Shown here piece after piece: positions 41,777-52,281 of a stretch of 52,536 nucleotides of DNA (position 1 is its first letter; each line of letters opens with the position of its first letter). Position numbers and translations under genes: made by a program. The stretch lies in the NCBI RefSeq assembly GCF_002101815.1, contig NZ_LQPM01000026.1:1-52536 (forward strand). The letters run 5' to 3'. Below the pieces are notes generated by a model. That model did no database searches, was not told the DNA's origin, and worked only from the letters and a program-made list of their open reading frames with translations. Source of the DNA: Mycobacterium paraense. GTDB lineage: Bacteria; Actinomycetota; Actinomycetes; Mycobacteriales; Mycobacteriaceae.

Positions 41777-43032
41777 TGGGCCGGCGTTCCCGTGCCCAGC
41801 GCCGCCAGCCGGGCTCCGTTCGGCGCCTCCGCTTCGGGTTCGGCGACATCCAGGCAGCCCCAGACGTCCTCGACGATCTTGTCCCGCGGAATCTGCAGAC
41901 CCCGGTAGATCGAGTGGGGCACGCCGATGACGATCACATCGGCCCGGCCCAAGACGGCGTCCAGCGCGTAGTAATCCGGGCCGTCCAGGAACGGGTCGTG
42001 CAGCATCACCTTCTTGGCCTCCAGCATGAGCAGGTGCCGGAGCTTGAAGCTCAGCGAGTCGCGCGTGTCGTCACAGTCCGCCTTGAACGTCATGCCGAGC
42101 AGGCCAACGGTCTTGTCGCGCAAGTCAACCCGGCGCTTGAGCATGTTGACGATGAACTGCGGCTGGCCCTCGTTGATCAGCATGGCCGCGTGCCCCAGCA
42201 TGAAGTTGTTGTTGCTGAACGCGGCGAGCTGCATGGTGTCCTTCAGCAGGCAGGGGCCCGCCGCCAGTCCGGCCCGGGGCAGGCTGTCGACCCGGCTGTT
42301 CTTGTAGGTGGCCGCGTGATGGACGCGGTCGAAGTCGAGCCCGGCCTCGCGGCTGAGCAGGTAGAACTGGTTGGCGACCGCAAACTGGATGTAGCGGTAC
42401 GCGTTGCAGAACAGCTTGGCCAGCTCGGCCTCCTGCGGCTCGACCTCGATGATCTCGCTGGTGATCTGCGAGAAGAGCTCGCGGACGATCCGGCGCCCCT
42501 CGGTGTCGAAGCCGCTGATGATCTGCGGGATCATCCGCAGCTCGCGAATCGAGTGGCCCTGCGCGATGCGCTCCGGGCAGAAGGTGACGTGAACGCCGAT
42601 ACCCCGGTCGGCGAACATGTCGTGGACGCGCTGGCTCAGGCCCGGGTAGACGGTGCTTCTGAGCACGAGCGTCTGGCCGTCGTGGAAGTACGGGCTGATC
42701 TCGTCGATGATGCGGAAGAAGGTGTGCGCCTGCGGCGTCAGGTATTCGTCCACCGGCGTCCCGACGACGCAGATCACGATGTCGGAATTCCTGACCGCCC
42801 ACGAGTCCGTGGTGGCCGAGATGCGCCCGGTCGGCAGCAACCGCTTGAGCAGATCCTGGGCTCCGTTTTCGACGAATGGCATCCGGCCGGCCATGATCGT
42901 CTTCAACGCGGCCGCGTTGGTGTCCAGGATGTCGACGTTGAATCCGACGTCTGCGAGCACCAGCGCGAGCGGAAGACCGACGTGGCCGGCTCCGCCGATG
43001 ATGCAGATGCGCTTATCGGGTTGATTCACCAT
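41773..43032 (-). CDS. UDP-glucose/GDP-mannose dehydrogenase family enzyme
   Basis: A 419-residue NAD-dependent enzyme that oxidises a nucleotide sugar to its uronic acid in two steps. The NAD site is IIGGAGHVGLPLA; the catalytic Cys is Cys261 in GPCLLKD, with Lys264; FCPERIAQG (151-159) is the usual WecC/TviB-type motif. It is closest in pattern to UDP-N-acetyl-sugar or UDP-glucose dehydrogenases of polysaccharide loci. It leads a four-gene row (dehydrogenase, epimerase, methyltransferase-GT2, membrane protein). The ATG at 43032 follows GGAGGGGG at a rather long distance; a GTG one codon in is an alternative. Confidence 0.92.
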   Translation of the reverse strand: MVNQPDKRICIIGGAGHVGLPLALVLADVGFNVDILDTNAAALKTIMAGRMPFVENGAQDLLKRLLPTGRISATTDSWAVRNSDIVICVVGTPVDEYLTPQAHTFFRIIDEISPYFHDGQTLVLRSTVYPGLSQRVHDMFADRGIGVHVTFCPERIAQGHSIRELRMIPQIISGFDTEGRRIVRELFSQITSEIIEVEPQEAELAKLFCNAYRYIQFAVANQFYLLSREAGLDFDRVHHAATYKNSRVDSLPRAGLAAGPCLLKDTMQLAAFSNNNFMLGHAAMLINEGQPQFIVNMLKRRVDLRDKTVGLLGMTFKADCDDTRDSLSFKLRHLLMLEAKKVMLHDPFLDGPDYYALDAVLGRADVIVIGVPHSIYRGLQIPRDKIVEDVWGCLDVAEPEAEAPNGARLAALGTGTPAQ

Positions 43033-43225
43033 GCCAGATGCCCCCTCCGGCCCCTTGCCTCAAACCCGGCCCATGGGTTGCGCGACGACAAGGGCGATAC
43101 GTTTGCTATGTGGGCCCCATCGGTTTGGAGCGTACGAGTTGACGCATCCGAGCGTGGGCGTTTTCAGCAAACCGAGGCTGTCCAAATAACGCACCGCGTC
43201 ACCTCGGCTTTACGAGCCGATGCCG
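43033..43225. other. Upstream region of the uronic-acid operon
   Basis: About 190 bp between the dehydrogenase start and the lipL stop. It marks the right border of the variable glycolipid locus. I see no recognisable gene, repeat or convincing promoter hexamer pair here. Confidence 0.4.
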
Positions 43226-44512
43226 CTAGCCGGCGACGGCTCCAGGCTCCGAGAACGGCGCGCCGAACTCAGTCACGGGCTGCAGACCGCGCTTGCGCAC
43301 CTTCGCGGCGGCGTCGCGGATCAGCTTGTAGATCCCGACGAACGCGGCGTGATCGGTCATCACGAACGGCGTGAGCAGCCGGTTGTGCACCAGCGCGAAC
43401 GCCACTCCCTCCGCCGGGTTGGCCCAGCCGACCGAACCGCCCAGCCCGACGTGGCCGAAGCCCGGCATCACGTTGCCGATCGGCAGACTGTGGTAGCCCA
43501 GGTGGAAAGCCAACGGCACGAACAGGTTTCGGTCCGGCCGCAGGCTCCGCCGACCGGTCAGCCCGGCGACCAGCTCGCGGGACAAGAATTGGGTGCCGTC
43601 GATCTCGCCGCCGTTGGCGATCGCCCCGTACATGCGGGCGAGCGCGCGGGCGGTCACCACGCCGTTGGCCGCCGGGATCTCGGCGTCCAGCAACGGGATC
43701 TCGCCCTGGGCCGCGGCGATGAACCCCGGGAAGTACATCGACCGCCAGCCGCCGGACAGCTCGTGGGCGACCTTTTGCGTCACGTAGTTGAGGACCGGAT
43801 TGACGACGATGTTCTGCGGCATGATGATCTGCGCGGCCCGCGTCGGGGACTCGGCCGGCGGGCGGCCCAGGTGCATTCCGTCGGTGCCCAGCGGCTCGGC
43901 GAGCTCCTCGCGGATCAGCGCGCGCATGCCCTTGCCGGTCACGCCCCGGGCGAGCCCGGACATCAGCCAGCCGAAGGTCAGCGCGTGATAGGCGGATTTG
44001 CCCAGCAGGCGTCCCGGCGACGCGGCCGCCAGCCGTTCCTCCATCAGCGCGTGGTCCAGCAGGTCTTCCTGGCTGGCGCCGCGCAGGCCCGACAGCCCGG
44101 CGTGATGTCTCATCACCTGCCGCACGGTGATTTCGGCTTTGCCGTTGGCCCCGAACTCCGGCCAGTACTCGGCGACGGGCGCCTCGTAGTCGATGAGCCC
44201 ACGGTCGGCGAGCCGGTGGATGACGGTGGCGGCCATGCCCTTGGTCGCCGAGAACACCATCGGGGCGGTGTCGGCCGACCACGGTATGTCACCGCCGCGG
44301 TCCTCCCAGCCGGTCCACACGTCGACGGCGGGTTGACCGTCGACGTAGACGGCCAGCGCCCCGCCGCCGAACCGGCGGGCCGGGAACATGGTGGAAAAAC
44401 TTCGAACGGCGCAGGCGAAATGTGGGTCCGCCGCACCGGACACACGGTGGCCTGCGTCGGGGCCATCGTGGACAGGGACCGCGCGGCGAGCGACCCGGGA
44501 CTCCATCGTCAC
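43226..44512 (-). CDS. lipL: Beta-lactamase-fold esterase/carboxypeptidase, LipL-type
   Basis: A 428-residue serine hydrolase matching Rv1497 (lipL, about 429 residues) in place and size. The catalytic SxxK is Ser88-Ala-Thr-Lys91. A GLSGLRG stretch and the C-terminal GHVGLGGSVGWA (an HxG-like motif) also fit class C beta-lactamase-related esterases. The M. tuberculosis protein is reported as an esterase with weak beta-lactamase activity. There is no clear signal peptide. The GTG start at 44512 lies 7 bp after TAAATT (44520-44525), so the message may be leaderless. It follows meaB, 64 bp away on the same strand. Confidence 0.92.
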   Translation of the reverse strand: MTMESRVARRAVPVHDGPDAGHRVSGAADPHFACAVRSFSTMFPARRFGGGALAVYVDGQPAVDVWTGWEDRGGDIPWSADTAPMVFSATKGMAATVIHRLADRGLIDYEAPVAEYWPEFGANGKAEITVRQVMRHHAGLSGLRGASQEDLLDHALMEERLAAASPGRLLGKSAYHALTFGWLMSGLARGVTGKGMRALIREELAEPLGTDGMHLGRPPAESPTRAAQIIMPQNIVVNPVLNYVTQKVAHELSGGWRSMYFPGFIAAAQGEIPLLDAEIPAANGVVTARALARMYGAIANGGEIDGTQFLSRELVAGLTGRRSLRPDRNLFVPLAFHLGYHSLPIGNVMPGFGHVGLGGSVGWANPAEGVAFALVHNRLLTPFVMTDHAAFVGIYKLIRDAAAKVRKRGLQPVTEFGAPFSEPGAVAG

Positions 44513-44519
44513 AGTATTG

Positions 44520-44525
44520 AATTTA
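44520..44525 (-). promoter_or_regulatory. -10 candidate of lipL
   Basis: TAAATT fits TANNNT and ends exactly 7 bp before the GTG, giving a predicted leaderless transcript. No -35 is apparent. Confidence 0.45.
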
Positions 44526-44576
44526 CTTGGAATTCATACCGTCCGTCGGGGAATCGGCCGTTAATTTACCTTTCCG

Positions 44577-45569
44577 TTAGCCGGACGCAGCCTTAAGTAT
44601 TTGCTGGGCCGCGAGCGCCGGGGTCAGCTCCCCGGCCTTGACCTGGCGTTCCACGTCGGCGCGAAGTTTGCGGACGGCCGGGTTGGACAGCACCCGGTCC
44701 AGCACGGCGTCGCGAACCATCTGCCAGGTCCAGTCGACCTGCTGGGCCCGGCGGCGCTCGTCCAGCTCGCCGGCGTCGGCGAGCACCCGGCGGTGGCGCT
44801 CGATGGTCTCCCACAGCTCGGCCAGGCCGGTTCCCTCCGTCGCGCTCATGGTGAGAACCGGTGGCCGCCAGAGCGTTTCACCCGGATGGATCAACCTGAT
44901 CGCCGCGGACAGCTCACGGGCGGCCTTACGCGCCTCGGGCAGGTGCTCCCCGTCGGCCTTGTTGACCACCACGATGTCGGCCAACTCCAGCGCGCCCTTC
45001 TTGATGCCCTGCAGCTGGTCGCCGCTGCGGGCCAGGGTCAGCAGGACGAACGTGTCCACCATGTTTGCCACGGCCACCTCGGACTGGCCCACACCAACGG
45101 TCTCGACGAGGATCACGTCGAACCCGGCGGCCTCCAGCAGCACGATCGCCTCCCGGGTGGCCTTCGCGACACCGCCCAACGTGCCCGAGGTCGGCGACGG
45201 GCGGATGTAGGCGTCGGGGTGCACCGCCAGCCGCGCCATCCGCGTCTTGTCGCCGAGGATCGACCCGCCGGTGCGCGTCGACGACGGGTCGACGGCCAAC
45301 ACCGCCACCCGGTGGCCGTGCTCGATCAGATGCATGCCGAGCGCCTCGATGCTGGTGGACTTTCCCACCCCGGGGGTCCCGGTGATGCCGACCCGGTGGG
45401 CATTGCCGGCGTGCGGCGTCAACTCCAGCAGCAGCCGTTGGGCCTGCTCGTGGTGGTCGGCACGGGTGGACTCCAGCAGCGTGATGGCCCGGGGCAGCGC
45501 CGCGCGGTCGCCACCGAGGACGGCCTTGGCCAATTGATCGACGGCGTCGTCGTTTCCGGATACCGGCAC
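44577..45569 (-). CDS. meaB: MeaB/ArgK-type GTPase chaperone of methylmalonyl-CoA mutase
   Basis: A 330-residue G3E-family GTPase. Walker A is GTPGVGKST (64-72), followed by the AVDPSS and DVILVETVGVGQSE segments (switch/Walker B) and VVNKADGE as the guanine-specificity loop. It loads or protects adenosylcobalamin in methylmalonyl-CoA mutase, which is encoded nearby by mutB/mutA. The order matches Rv1496, except that here a membrane-protein gene (45597-46898) lies between meaB and mutB where M. tuberculosis has a toxin-antitoxin pair. A 27-bp gap separates it from that gene. Confidence 0.96.
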   Translation of the reverse strand: MPVSGNDDAVDQLAKAVLGGDRAALPRAITLLESTRADHHEQAQRLLLELTPHAGNAHRVGITGTPGVGKSTSIEALGMHLIEHGHRVAVLAVDPSSTRTGGSILGDKTRMARLAVHPDAYIRPSPTSGTLGGVAKATREAIVLLEAAGFDVILVETVGVGQSEVAVANMVDTFVLLTLARSGDQLQGIKKGALELADIVVVNKADGEHLPEARKAARELSAAIRLIHPGETLWRPPVLTMSATEGTGLAELWETIERHRRVLADAGELDERRRAQQVDWTWQMVRDAVLDRVLSNPAVRKLRADVERQVKAGELTPALAAQQILKAASG

Positions 45570-45596
45570 GGTCCACCAGCGTATAGGGCCGCCGGG

Positions 45597-46898
45597 TCAG
45601 AAAAGGTGCACGCTCCACACGCCGACGTTGTTGGCGGCTCCCGTCGGTATCACGGCAAGCGCCGCCACGATGCAGACGAAGGCCAGCAGGTTTCTCCTCG
45701 ACGGCGCTTGCTCGATCTCCCGACGGTTGATCGCGTAGAGGACGTAGACCATTGCCACATCGCAGGTGATCAGGATCCACCAGCGGGTCCAGTCGACGGC
45801 CGTGACGAACACCGGAACCAGCAACGCCGACGCCAGCAGGGGCAACGTCAGATTGTGCCGAAGCTCGTGGAGGAAGGCCCGGACCGGAACGCCGGAGAAA
45901 TAGCGGATCGTCCAGGCCGTGCCGACGAAGTACACCAACCCGAGGAGGAATGCGCCAAGGAGCGGGAAAAAGCCCCACCGGATCAGCATGCTGACGGCGC
46001 CGGATGTGTCGGCCTCGAAAATCGGGATCACGCGGCTGCACATGAAGTCGTGGAAGTCCGTCCGGCTCTCGACGCGACCGAGCATGTAATCCAGGGCCCT
46101 GTTCGGCGTCGTCGAAACCGCCCACGGATTTTCCACCATCCCGTGGGGCACTTGGGCACACAACTGCGCCACGAGATCGCGGCGGCTCAGCGCGGCGACC
46201 GACAGCGTCGAAAGGATCCCCGGACCGACGGCCAACACCGCGCATACTCGTTGTGAGCGACGCGTCGCGTCCTTCGACAGAACGATGATCGCCAGCACGG
46301 CGCCGAGCGCGAACGCCAGCGGAATCGCTTCGTGGACGAACGCCAGCACCGCGATCGCGATGCCATATAACGCGCTCAGGATCATCCGGGAGCGGGGCGT
46401 GCTTACCGCGGTAAGCGAAACGCTGAAGGCCAGCAATGCGGCCATGCCGAACAGTTCCGGATGCGGGCTGTAGACGGCATAGGAAAACGCGAACGGCAGC
46501 ACCGGAACGACCAGCGCAAGAAGTGTTTTGCGCTGCGATCTGGCGCCCGTCGACACAATCCGCCACATCAGCACGGCCAGCGCGATCAGCCAAACCGCCA
46601 TGGACACCCACAGGACCGCATACGCGGCGGTGAAGTAGTGGGACCGGGGAAATATGCGGAGGAGTTCGCCGCCGAGCCCGCGGCGCACGAATCCCGATTC
46701 GTAATTGACGACGTAGTACTGCAACCACCATAAATCGTTCGAAAAGACGATCCGCTGAAAAAACATGTGGGCGGCGACCCAGGCGATCACCCAAACCGAC
46801 GTCAGGGCGTATACGCGTGGCAGCCGGTCCGCCAGGTCCGGCTGTCTGCGTCCAATAAGGTGACCGGCAGGATGCGTGTAAATTGCCAATACCGGCAT
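45597..46898 (-). CDS. Polytopic membrane protein of unknown function between meaB and mutB
   Basis: A 433-residue integral membrane protein with about 10 helices. The segment after the first helix (SNDLWWLQYYVVNYESGFVRRGLGGELL) is a pattern I associate with uncharacterised membrane proteins in polysaccharide loci, possibly GT-C-like; I do not assign a function. I chose the ATG at 46898 (AAAGGTGG 5 nt upstream) over a start 17 codons earlier. It interrupts the conserved mutB-meaB neighbourhood, and its upstream region is lower in GC than its flanks, so it looks like an insertion of an envelope gene. Confidence 0.78.
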   Translation of the reverse strand: MPVLAIYTHPAGHLIGRRQPDLADRLPRVYALTSVWVIAWVAAHMFFQRIVFSNDLWWLQYYVVNYESGFVRRGLGGELLRIFPRSHYFTAAYAVLWVSMAVWLIALAVLMWRIVSTGARSQRKTLLALVVPVLPFAFSYAVYSPHPELFGMAALLAFSVSLTAVSTPRSRMILSALYGIAIAVLAFVHEAIPLAFALGAVLAIIVLSKDATRRSQRVCAVLAVGPGILSTLSVAALSRRDLVAQLCAQVPHGMVENPWAVSTTPNRALDYMLGRVESRTDFHDFMCSRVIPIFEADTSGAVSMLIRWGFFPLLGAFLLGLVYFVGTAWTIRYFSGVPVRAFLHELRHNLTLPLLASALLVPVFVTAVDWTRWWILITCDVAMVYVLYAINRREIEQAPSRRNLLAFVCIVAALAVIPTGAANNVGVWSVHLF

Positions 46899-47140
46899 CG
46901 CGGCCACCTTTCCCGATAAAGGTTGGCCGGAGAATAACCGACACCGCACGAATGCGATAGGGACTTTGGCCCTTCAGCGGAAGGGATTTTCGGTTCTTGG
47001 AATTGTTTGGACAATATCCAAAATTGGCGAAATCCACGATCAAATGGCCCGGTATGAATACGAAACGCGACGGCCGTCGGCGAAGCTACAGGCGCATCAG
47101 TGACAAGCCAAGATCAGCACGGCGTTCCGCGCACCGCGAA
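46899..47140. other. AT-richer region between mutB and the membrane-protein gene
   Basis: About 240 bp without a gene. It contains the dyad TTTGGA-CAATA-TCCAAA (47006-47022) and several A/T runs, unlike the flanking coding DNA. It may hold the promoter and an operator of the membrane-protein gene. A weak hairpin at 47124-47141 just after the mutB stop could be a terminator. Confidence 0.45.
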
Positions 47141-49393
<2,253 letters not shown>

Positions 49394-49395
49394 AG

Positions 49396-51237
49396 CTACG
49401 CCCCCAATCGCGTGAGCAGATCCGACAAGGCTTGCACCGCATTGATCTTCGCGGTCAGGTATTCGTCCGGCCGGTGCTGGGCGTCGCCCAGCGCGCGCTC
49501 GGGCCCGGCCAGGCAGACCGTCTTGACGCCGGCGGTCCGGGCCGCCTCGACGGCGCCCGCGGCCTCGTCGTGATAGCGCTTGTCGGTACCGCAGATAACG
49601 GCCACGGCCGGCGAGCCGGCCGCCGCTACGGCCGCCGCGATCCCCGCGGCGTCGACCGGCCCGGGGTTGATCGCCTCGATGCCGCCCGAGGCCAGCAGGT
49701 TGGCGGCGAACGTCGCGCGAATGTTGTGTTCCGCCAACGGCCCCAGCGGCAGCAGCAGCGCCTTCGGGCGCGCGCCGGTGCGGGCCAAATAGGCGTCGGA
49801 CCGATCCCGCAGCTCCTCGAATTGCGCGGCGTAGCGCCGGATTTCGGTCGCCGAATCGGCTTGGGGCAGCGGCGGTTCCTCGAGGTTCGGGTATTCGTTG
49901 ACGCCGGTGATCGCGGTGCGCCGATGCGCGATGTCGTCGGCGCGCCCCGCGGCGACGCCGGCGATCCGCTCCGCGATGTGGTCGGTGGCGTCGGCGAATC
50001 CGCCGCGAGCCTCGATGTCCTGGAAGTGCTTCCAGGCCTGTTGCGCCAGCTGCTCGGTGAGGTCCTCGACGAACCACGACCCGCCGGCGGGGTCCAGCAC
50101 CTGCCCGACGTGCGACTCCTCCAGCAGCAGCAGCTGGGTGTTGCGGGCGATGCGCCGCGAGAAGCCGTTGGCCACACCGGGAAAGCCGCCCGCGATGGCC
50201 ACGTCGAACGGGAGCACCAGCACGGTGTCGGCGCCGCCGACCCCCGCGCCGAAGGCGGCCACGGTGCCGCGCAGCATGTTCACCCACGGGTCGCGCTGGG
50301 TCATCATCGGCAGCGAGGTCTCCGCGTGCACGACGGCGGCGCCGCCCTCGGGGTCGCCGACGACCTCGGCGACCCGCGCCCAGAGCCGGCGCGCGGCGCG
50401 CAGCTTGGCGATTGTCAGGAACTGGTCGTCGTCGGCGGCCAGCCGGAAGCTGATCTGCCGCAAGGCTTGTGCGACGGGGAGCCCGGATTCGGTGAGCAAC
50501 CGCAGGTAGCCGACCGCGGCCGCGATGCTGCCGGCCAGCTCCCAGGTCGCGTTGGCGCCCAGGTTGTGCAGGGCGGGGCCGTCGACGGTGATCGCCCGCA
50601 CGCCGCGGCTCGCGGCCGCGCGGGTCGCCGCCGCGACCACTTGCTCCGTCGAGGCGGACTCGCGGCCGCTGAGCTTCGCGGTCAGCGGGTCGGCGCCCAG
50701 GTCGACCGAGAGCGTGCCGCGCTGGTCCGGACCCAGCTCGTCGATCAGCGCCAGCAGGGCGTCGCAGGCCTCGGGGTAGTCGGCGCCGGCGTCGAGGATG
50801 ACGGGCACCAGGTCGAGGTACACCCCCGAGAGCAATTGCGCGAGTTCGGCGGGTGCGACCCCGGACTGGCCCACCCTGATCCGCAGCGCGCTGACGCCTT
50901 CGGTGAGGGCGGCCAGCACCGCCGCGTTGCCGTCGCCGCCGGCAACGGGGAACGCCTCGGCCACCTTCCAGCCGGCGTTGACGTCGCGCAGCGCGTCTCC
51001 GCCACGCACGTACGGCCACTCGCCGGGCAGCGGCGGTTCGGGCAACTCGTCGAGCGCGGAGTAGAGCGCCCGGATGGCGATTCCGTCATACGTGGGGGTC
51101 TCCAGCAGCCGCTCCGGCTCGTCCCCGAGCTGGTCGGGATCCTTGCGGGTGCTCTTGGCCAGCACACCGGCGACCGCACTGCGCCAACGCCCGCGAACCT
51201 GTTCTAGGTCGGCGAGCTCGGGTACATCAATGGACAC
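49396..51237 (-). CDS. mutA: Methylmalonyl-CoA mutase small subunit
   Basis: A 613-residue partner of MutB. It has the same barrel plan (about 60-430) and a degenerate C-terminal domain without the DxHxxG cobalamin ligand, as is normal for the small subunit. It starts at a GTG at 51237 with GGGAG about 7 nt upstream and leads the mutA-mutB row. The pair can supply or drain methylmalonyl-CoA, the extender of Pks5-type enzymes, and also serves propionate metabolism. It is divergent from the TVP38-family gene, 167 bp away. Confidence 0.97.
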   Translation of the reverse strand: MSIDVPELADLEQVRGRWRSAVAGVLAKSTRKDPDQLGDEPERLLETPTYDGIAIRALYSALDELPEPPLPGEWPYVRGGDALRDVNAGWKVAEAFPVAGGDGNAAVLAALTEGVSALRIRVGQSGVAPAELAQLLSGVYLDLVPVILDAGADYPEACDALLALIDELGPDQRGTLSVDLGADPLTAKLSGRESASTEQVVAAATRAAASRGVRAITVDGPALHNLGANATWELAGSIAAAVGYLRLLTESGLPVAQALRQISFRLAADDDQFLTIAKLRAARRLWARVAEVVGDPEGGAAVVHAETSLPMMTQRDPWVNMLRGTVAAFGAGVGGADTVLVLPFDVAIAGGFPGVANGFSRRIARNTQLLLLEESHVGQVLDPAGGSWFVEDLTEQLAQQAWKHFQDIEARGGFADATDHIAERIAGVAAGRADDIAHRRTAITGVNEYPNLEEPPLPQADSATEIRRYAAQFEELRDRSDAYLARTGARPKALLLPLGPLAEHNIRATFAANLLASGGIEAINPGPVDAAGIAAAVAAAGSPAVAVICGTDKRYHDEAAGAVEAARTAGVKTVCLAGPERALGDAQHRPDEYLTAKINAVQALSDLLTRLGA

Positions 51238-51390
51238 CGATTGCTCCCTTTATCCCTGCAAATGGGGCTCTGCCACGTACTAATGAGGCTAATTGATGGG
51301 GCCTCCCGGCTAAAAACCGCGCGGGCCGCAGTACAGGCGGATGGCCGGGGAAACGCCGCGACGGGAAAGGAATAATTCACTCCCGGCCCG

Positions 51391-51396
51391 TACCCT
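51391..51396 (+). promoter_or_regulatory. -10 candidate of the TVP38-family gene
   Basis: TACCCT fits TANNNT and ends 8 bp before the GTG at 51405. This is typical spacing for a leaderless mycobacterial message. Confidence 0.5.
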
Positions 51397-51404
51397 TGTC
51401 AGGC

Positions 51405-52157
51405 GTGACGGCTTCCGCCACCTGCAAAATCAACGCCAGACTGCGTGATCTCCGTGCCACGATGGGCGCGGCGGCGCGTCAGCTCTCCCGACCGCGGGCC
51501 CTTGCGGCAGTGGTCGGGATCACAGCGCTGATCGCGGCGGCCACCTGGCTCCCCCTGCCGACGCCGCTGCAGATGCGGGACTGGGCGGAGGCGGTGGGCC
51601 CCTGGTTCCCGTTGGCTTTCCTGGGCACTCACGTTCTGGCCACGGTGGTGCCGGTGCCCCGCACGGCGTTCACCCTGGCCGCCGGGCTCCTGTTCGGCCC
51701 GCTGCTGGGCGTCGCGATCGCGGTCGTCGCCAGCACGGTCAGCGCGGTGCTCGCGCTGCTGCTGGTGCGCGCGGCCGGGTGGCAGCTCAACCGCCTGATT
51801 CGCCACCGATCGATCGACACCGTCGACGAACGCCTGCGCCAACGCGGCTGGCTGGCCGTCCTGTCGCTGCGGCTGATCCCCGCGGTGCCATTTTCGGCGA
51901 TCAACTACGCCGCCGGCGCGTCGACCGTGCGGCTGGCGCCTTACACGTTCGCCACCATCGCCGGGTTGCTGCCCGGCACCGCCGCGGTGGTGATCCTGGG
52001 CGATGCGCTCGCCGGTCATCCCAGCCCGGCGCTGCTCCTGGTGTCGCTGTGCACGGCCAGCCTCGGGGTGACCGGGCTGGTCTTCGAGATCCGCCAGCAC
52101 CGCCGGCACCACCGCCGCACCACGCACACCGCCCCCGAGCCCGCCGCCGTCAGCTAA
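51405..52157 (+). CDS. TVP38/TMEM64 (DedA-superfamily) membrane protein
   Basis: A 250-residue inner-membrane protein matching Rv1491c. It has a basic N-terminus, a helix at about 36-52, the conserved SNARE-associated/VTT domain (GTHVLATVVPVPRTAFTLAAGLLFGPLLG, then LSLRLIPAVPFSAINYAAG, about 75-180) with its GxxFGxxxG and RxxPxxPF-like motifs, and a final helix. DedA-superfamily proteins are implicated in phospholipid scrambling or flipping and membrane homeostasis. I prefer GTG at 51405 because a TACCCT -10 ends 8 bp upstream and no ribosome site is visible; TTG at 51396 is the longer option. Confidence 0.88.
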   Translation: MTASATCKINARLRDLRATMGAAARQLSRPRALAAVVGITALIAAATWLPLPTPLQMRDWAEAVGPWFPLAFLGTHVLATVVPVPRTAFTLAAGLLFGPLLGVAIAVVASTVSAVLALLLVRAAGWQLNRLIRHRSIDTVDERLRQRGWLAVLSLRLIPAVPFSAINYAAGASTVRLAPYTFATIAGLLPGTAAVVILGDALAGHPSPALLLVSLCTASLGVTGLVFEIRQHRRHHRRTTHTAPEPAAVS

Positions 52158-52176
52158 CCGCGCCGGGGCTCGGTTT

Positions 52177-52235
52177 CCTGAAGCCAACCTGAAGACATGC
52201 GCCGTAATCGGCCCGCTTCAGCTTGATTTCAGCTT
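52177..52235. promoter_or_regulatory. Two pairs of 11-bp-spaced direct repeats before the last gene
   Basis: CCTGAAG occurs at 52177-52183 and 52188-52194; TTCAGCTT occurs at 52217-52224 and 52228-52235. Both pairs have 11-bp spacing and point in opposite directions (CTGAA versus TTCAG). This is the layout of an OmpR-family response-regulator site. A TACCGT -10 candidate (52243-52248) follows the second pair, which thus covers the -35 region. The regulator cannot be named from sequence. Confidence 0.5.
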
Positions 52236-52281
52236 CGCTTCCTACCGTCGCTGCCACCAGCACAGCAAACCAGGAGGCACA

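Noticed and set aside
52177..52235. Naming the direct repeats as a specific PhoP or MprA box
   Set aside because: Spacing fits the OmpR family, but the sequence does not match a consensus that I can recall with certainty.
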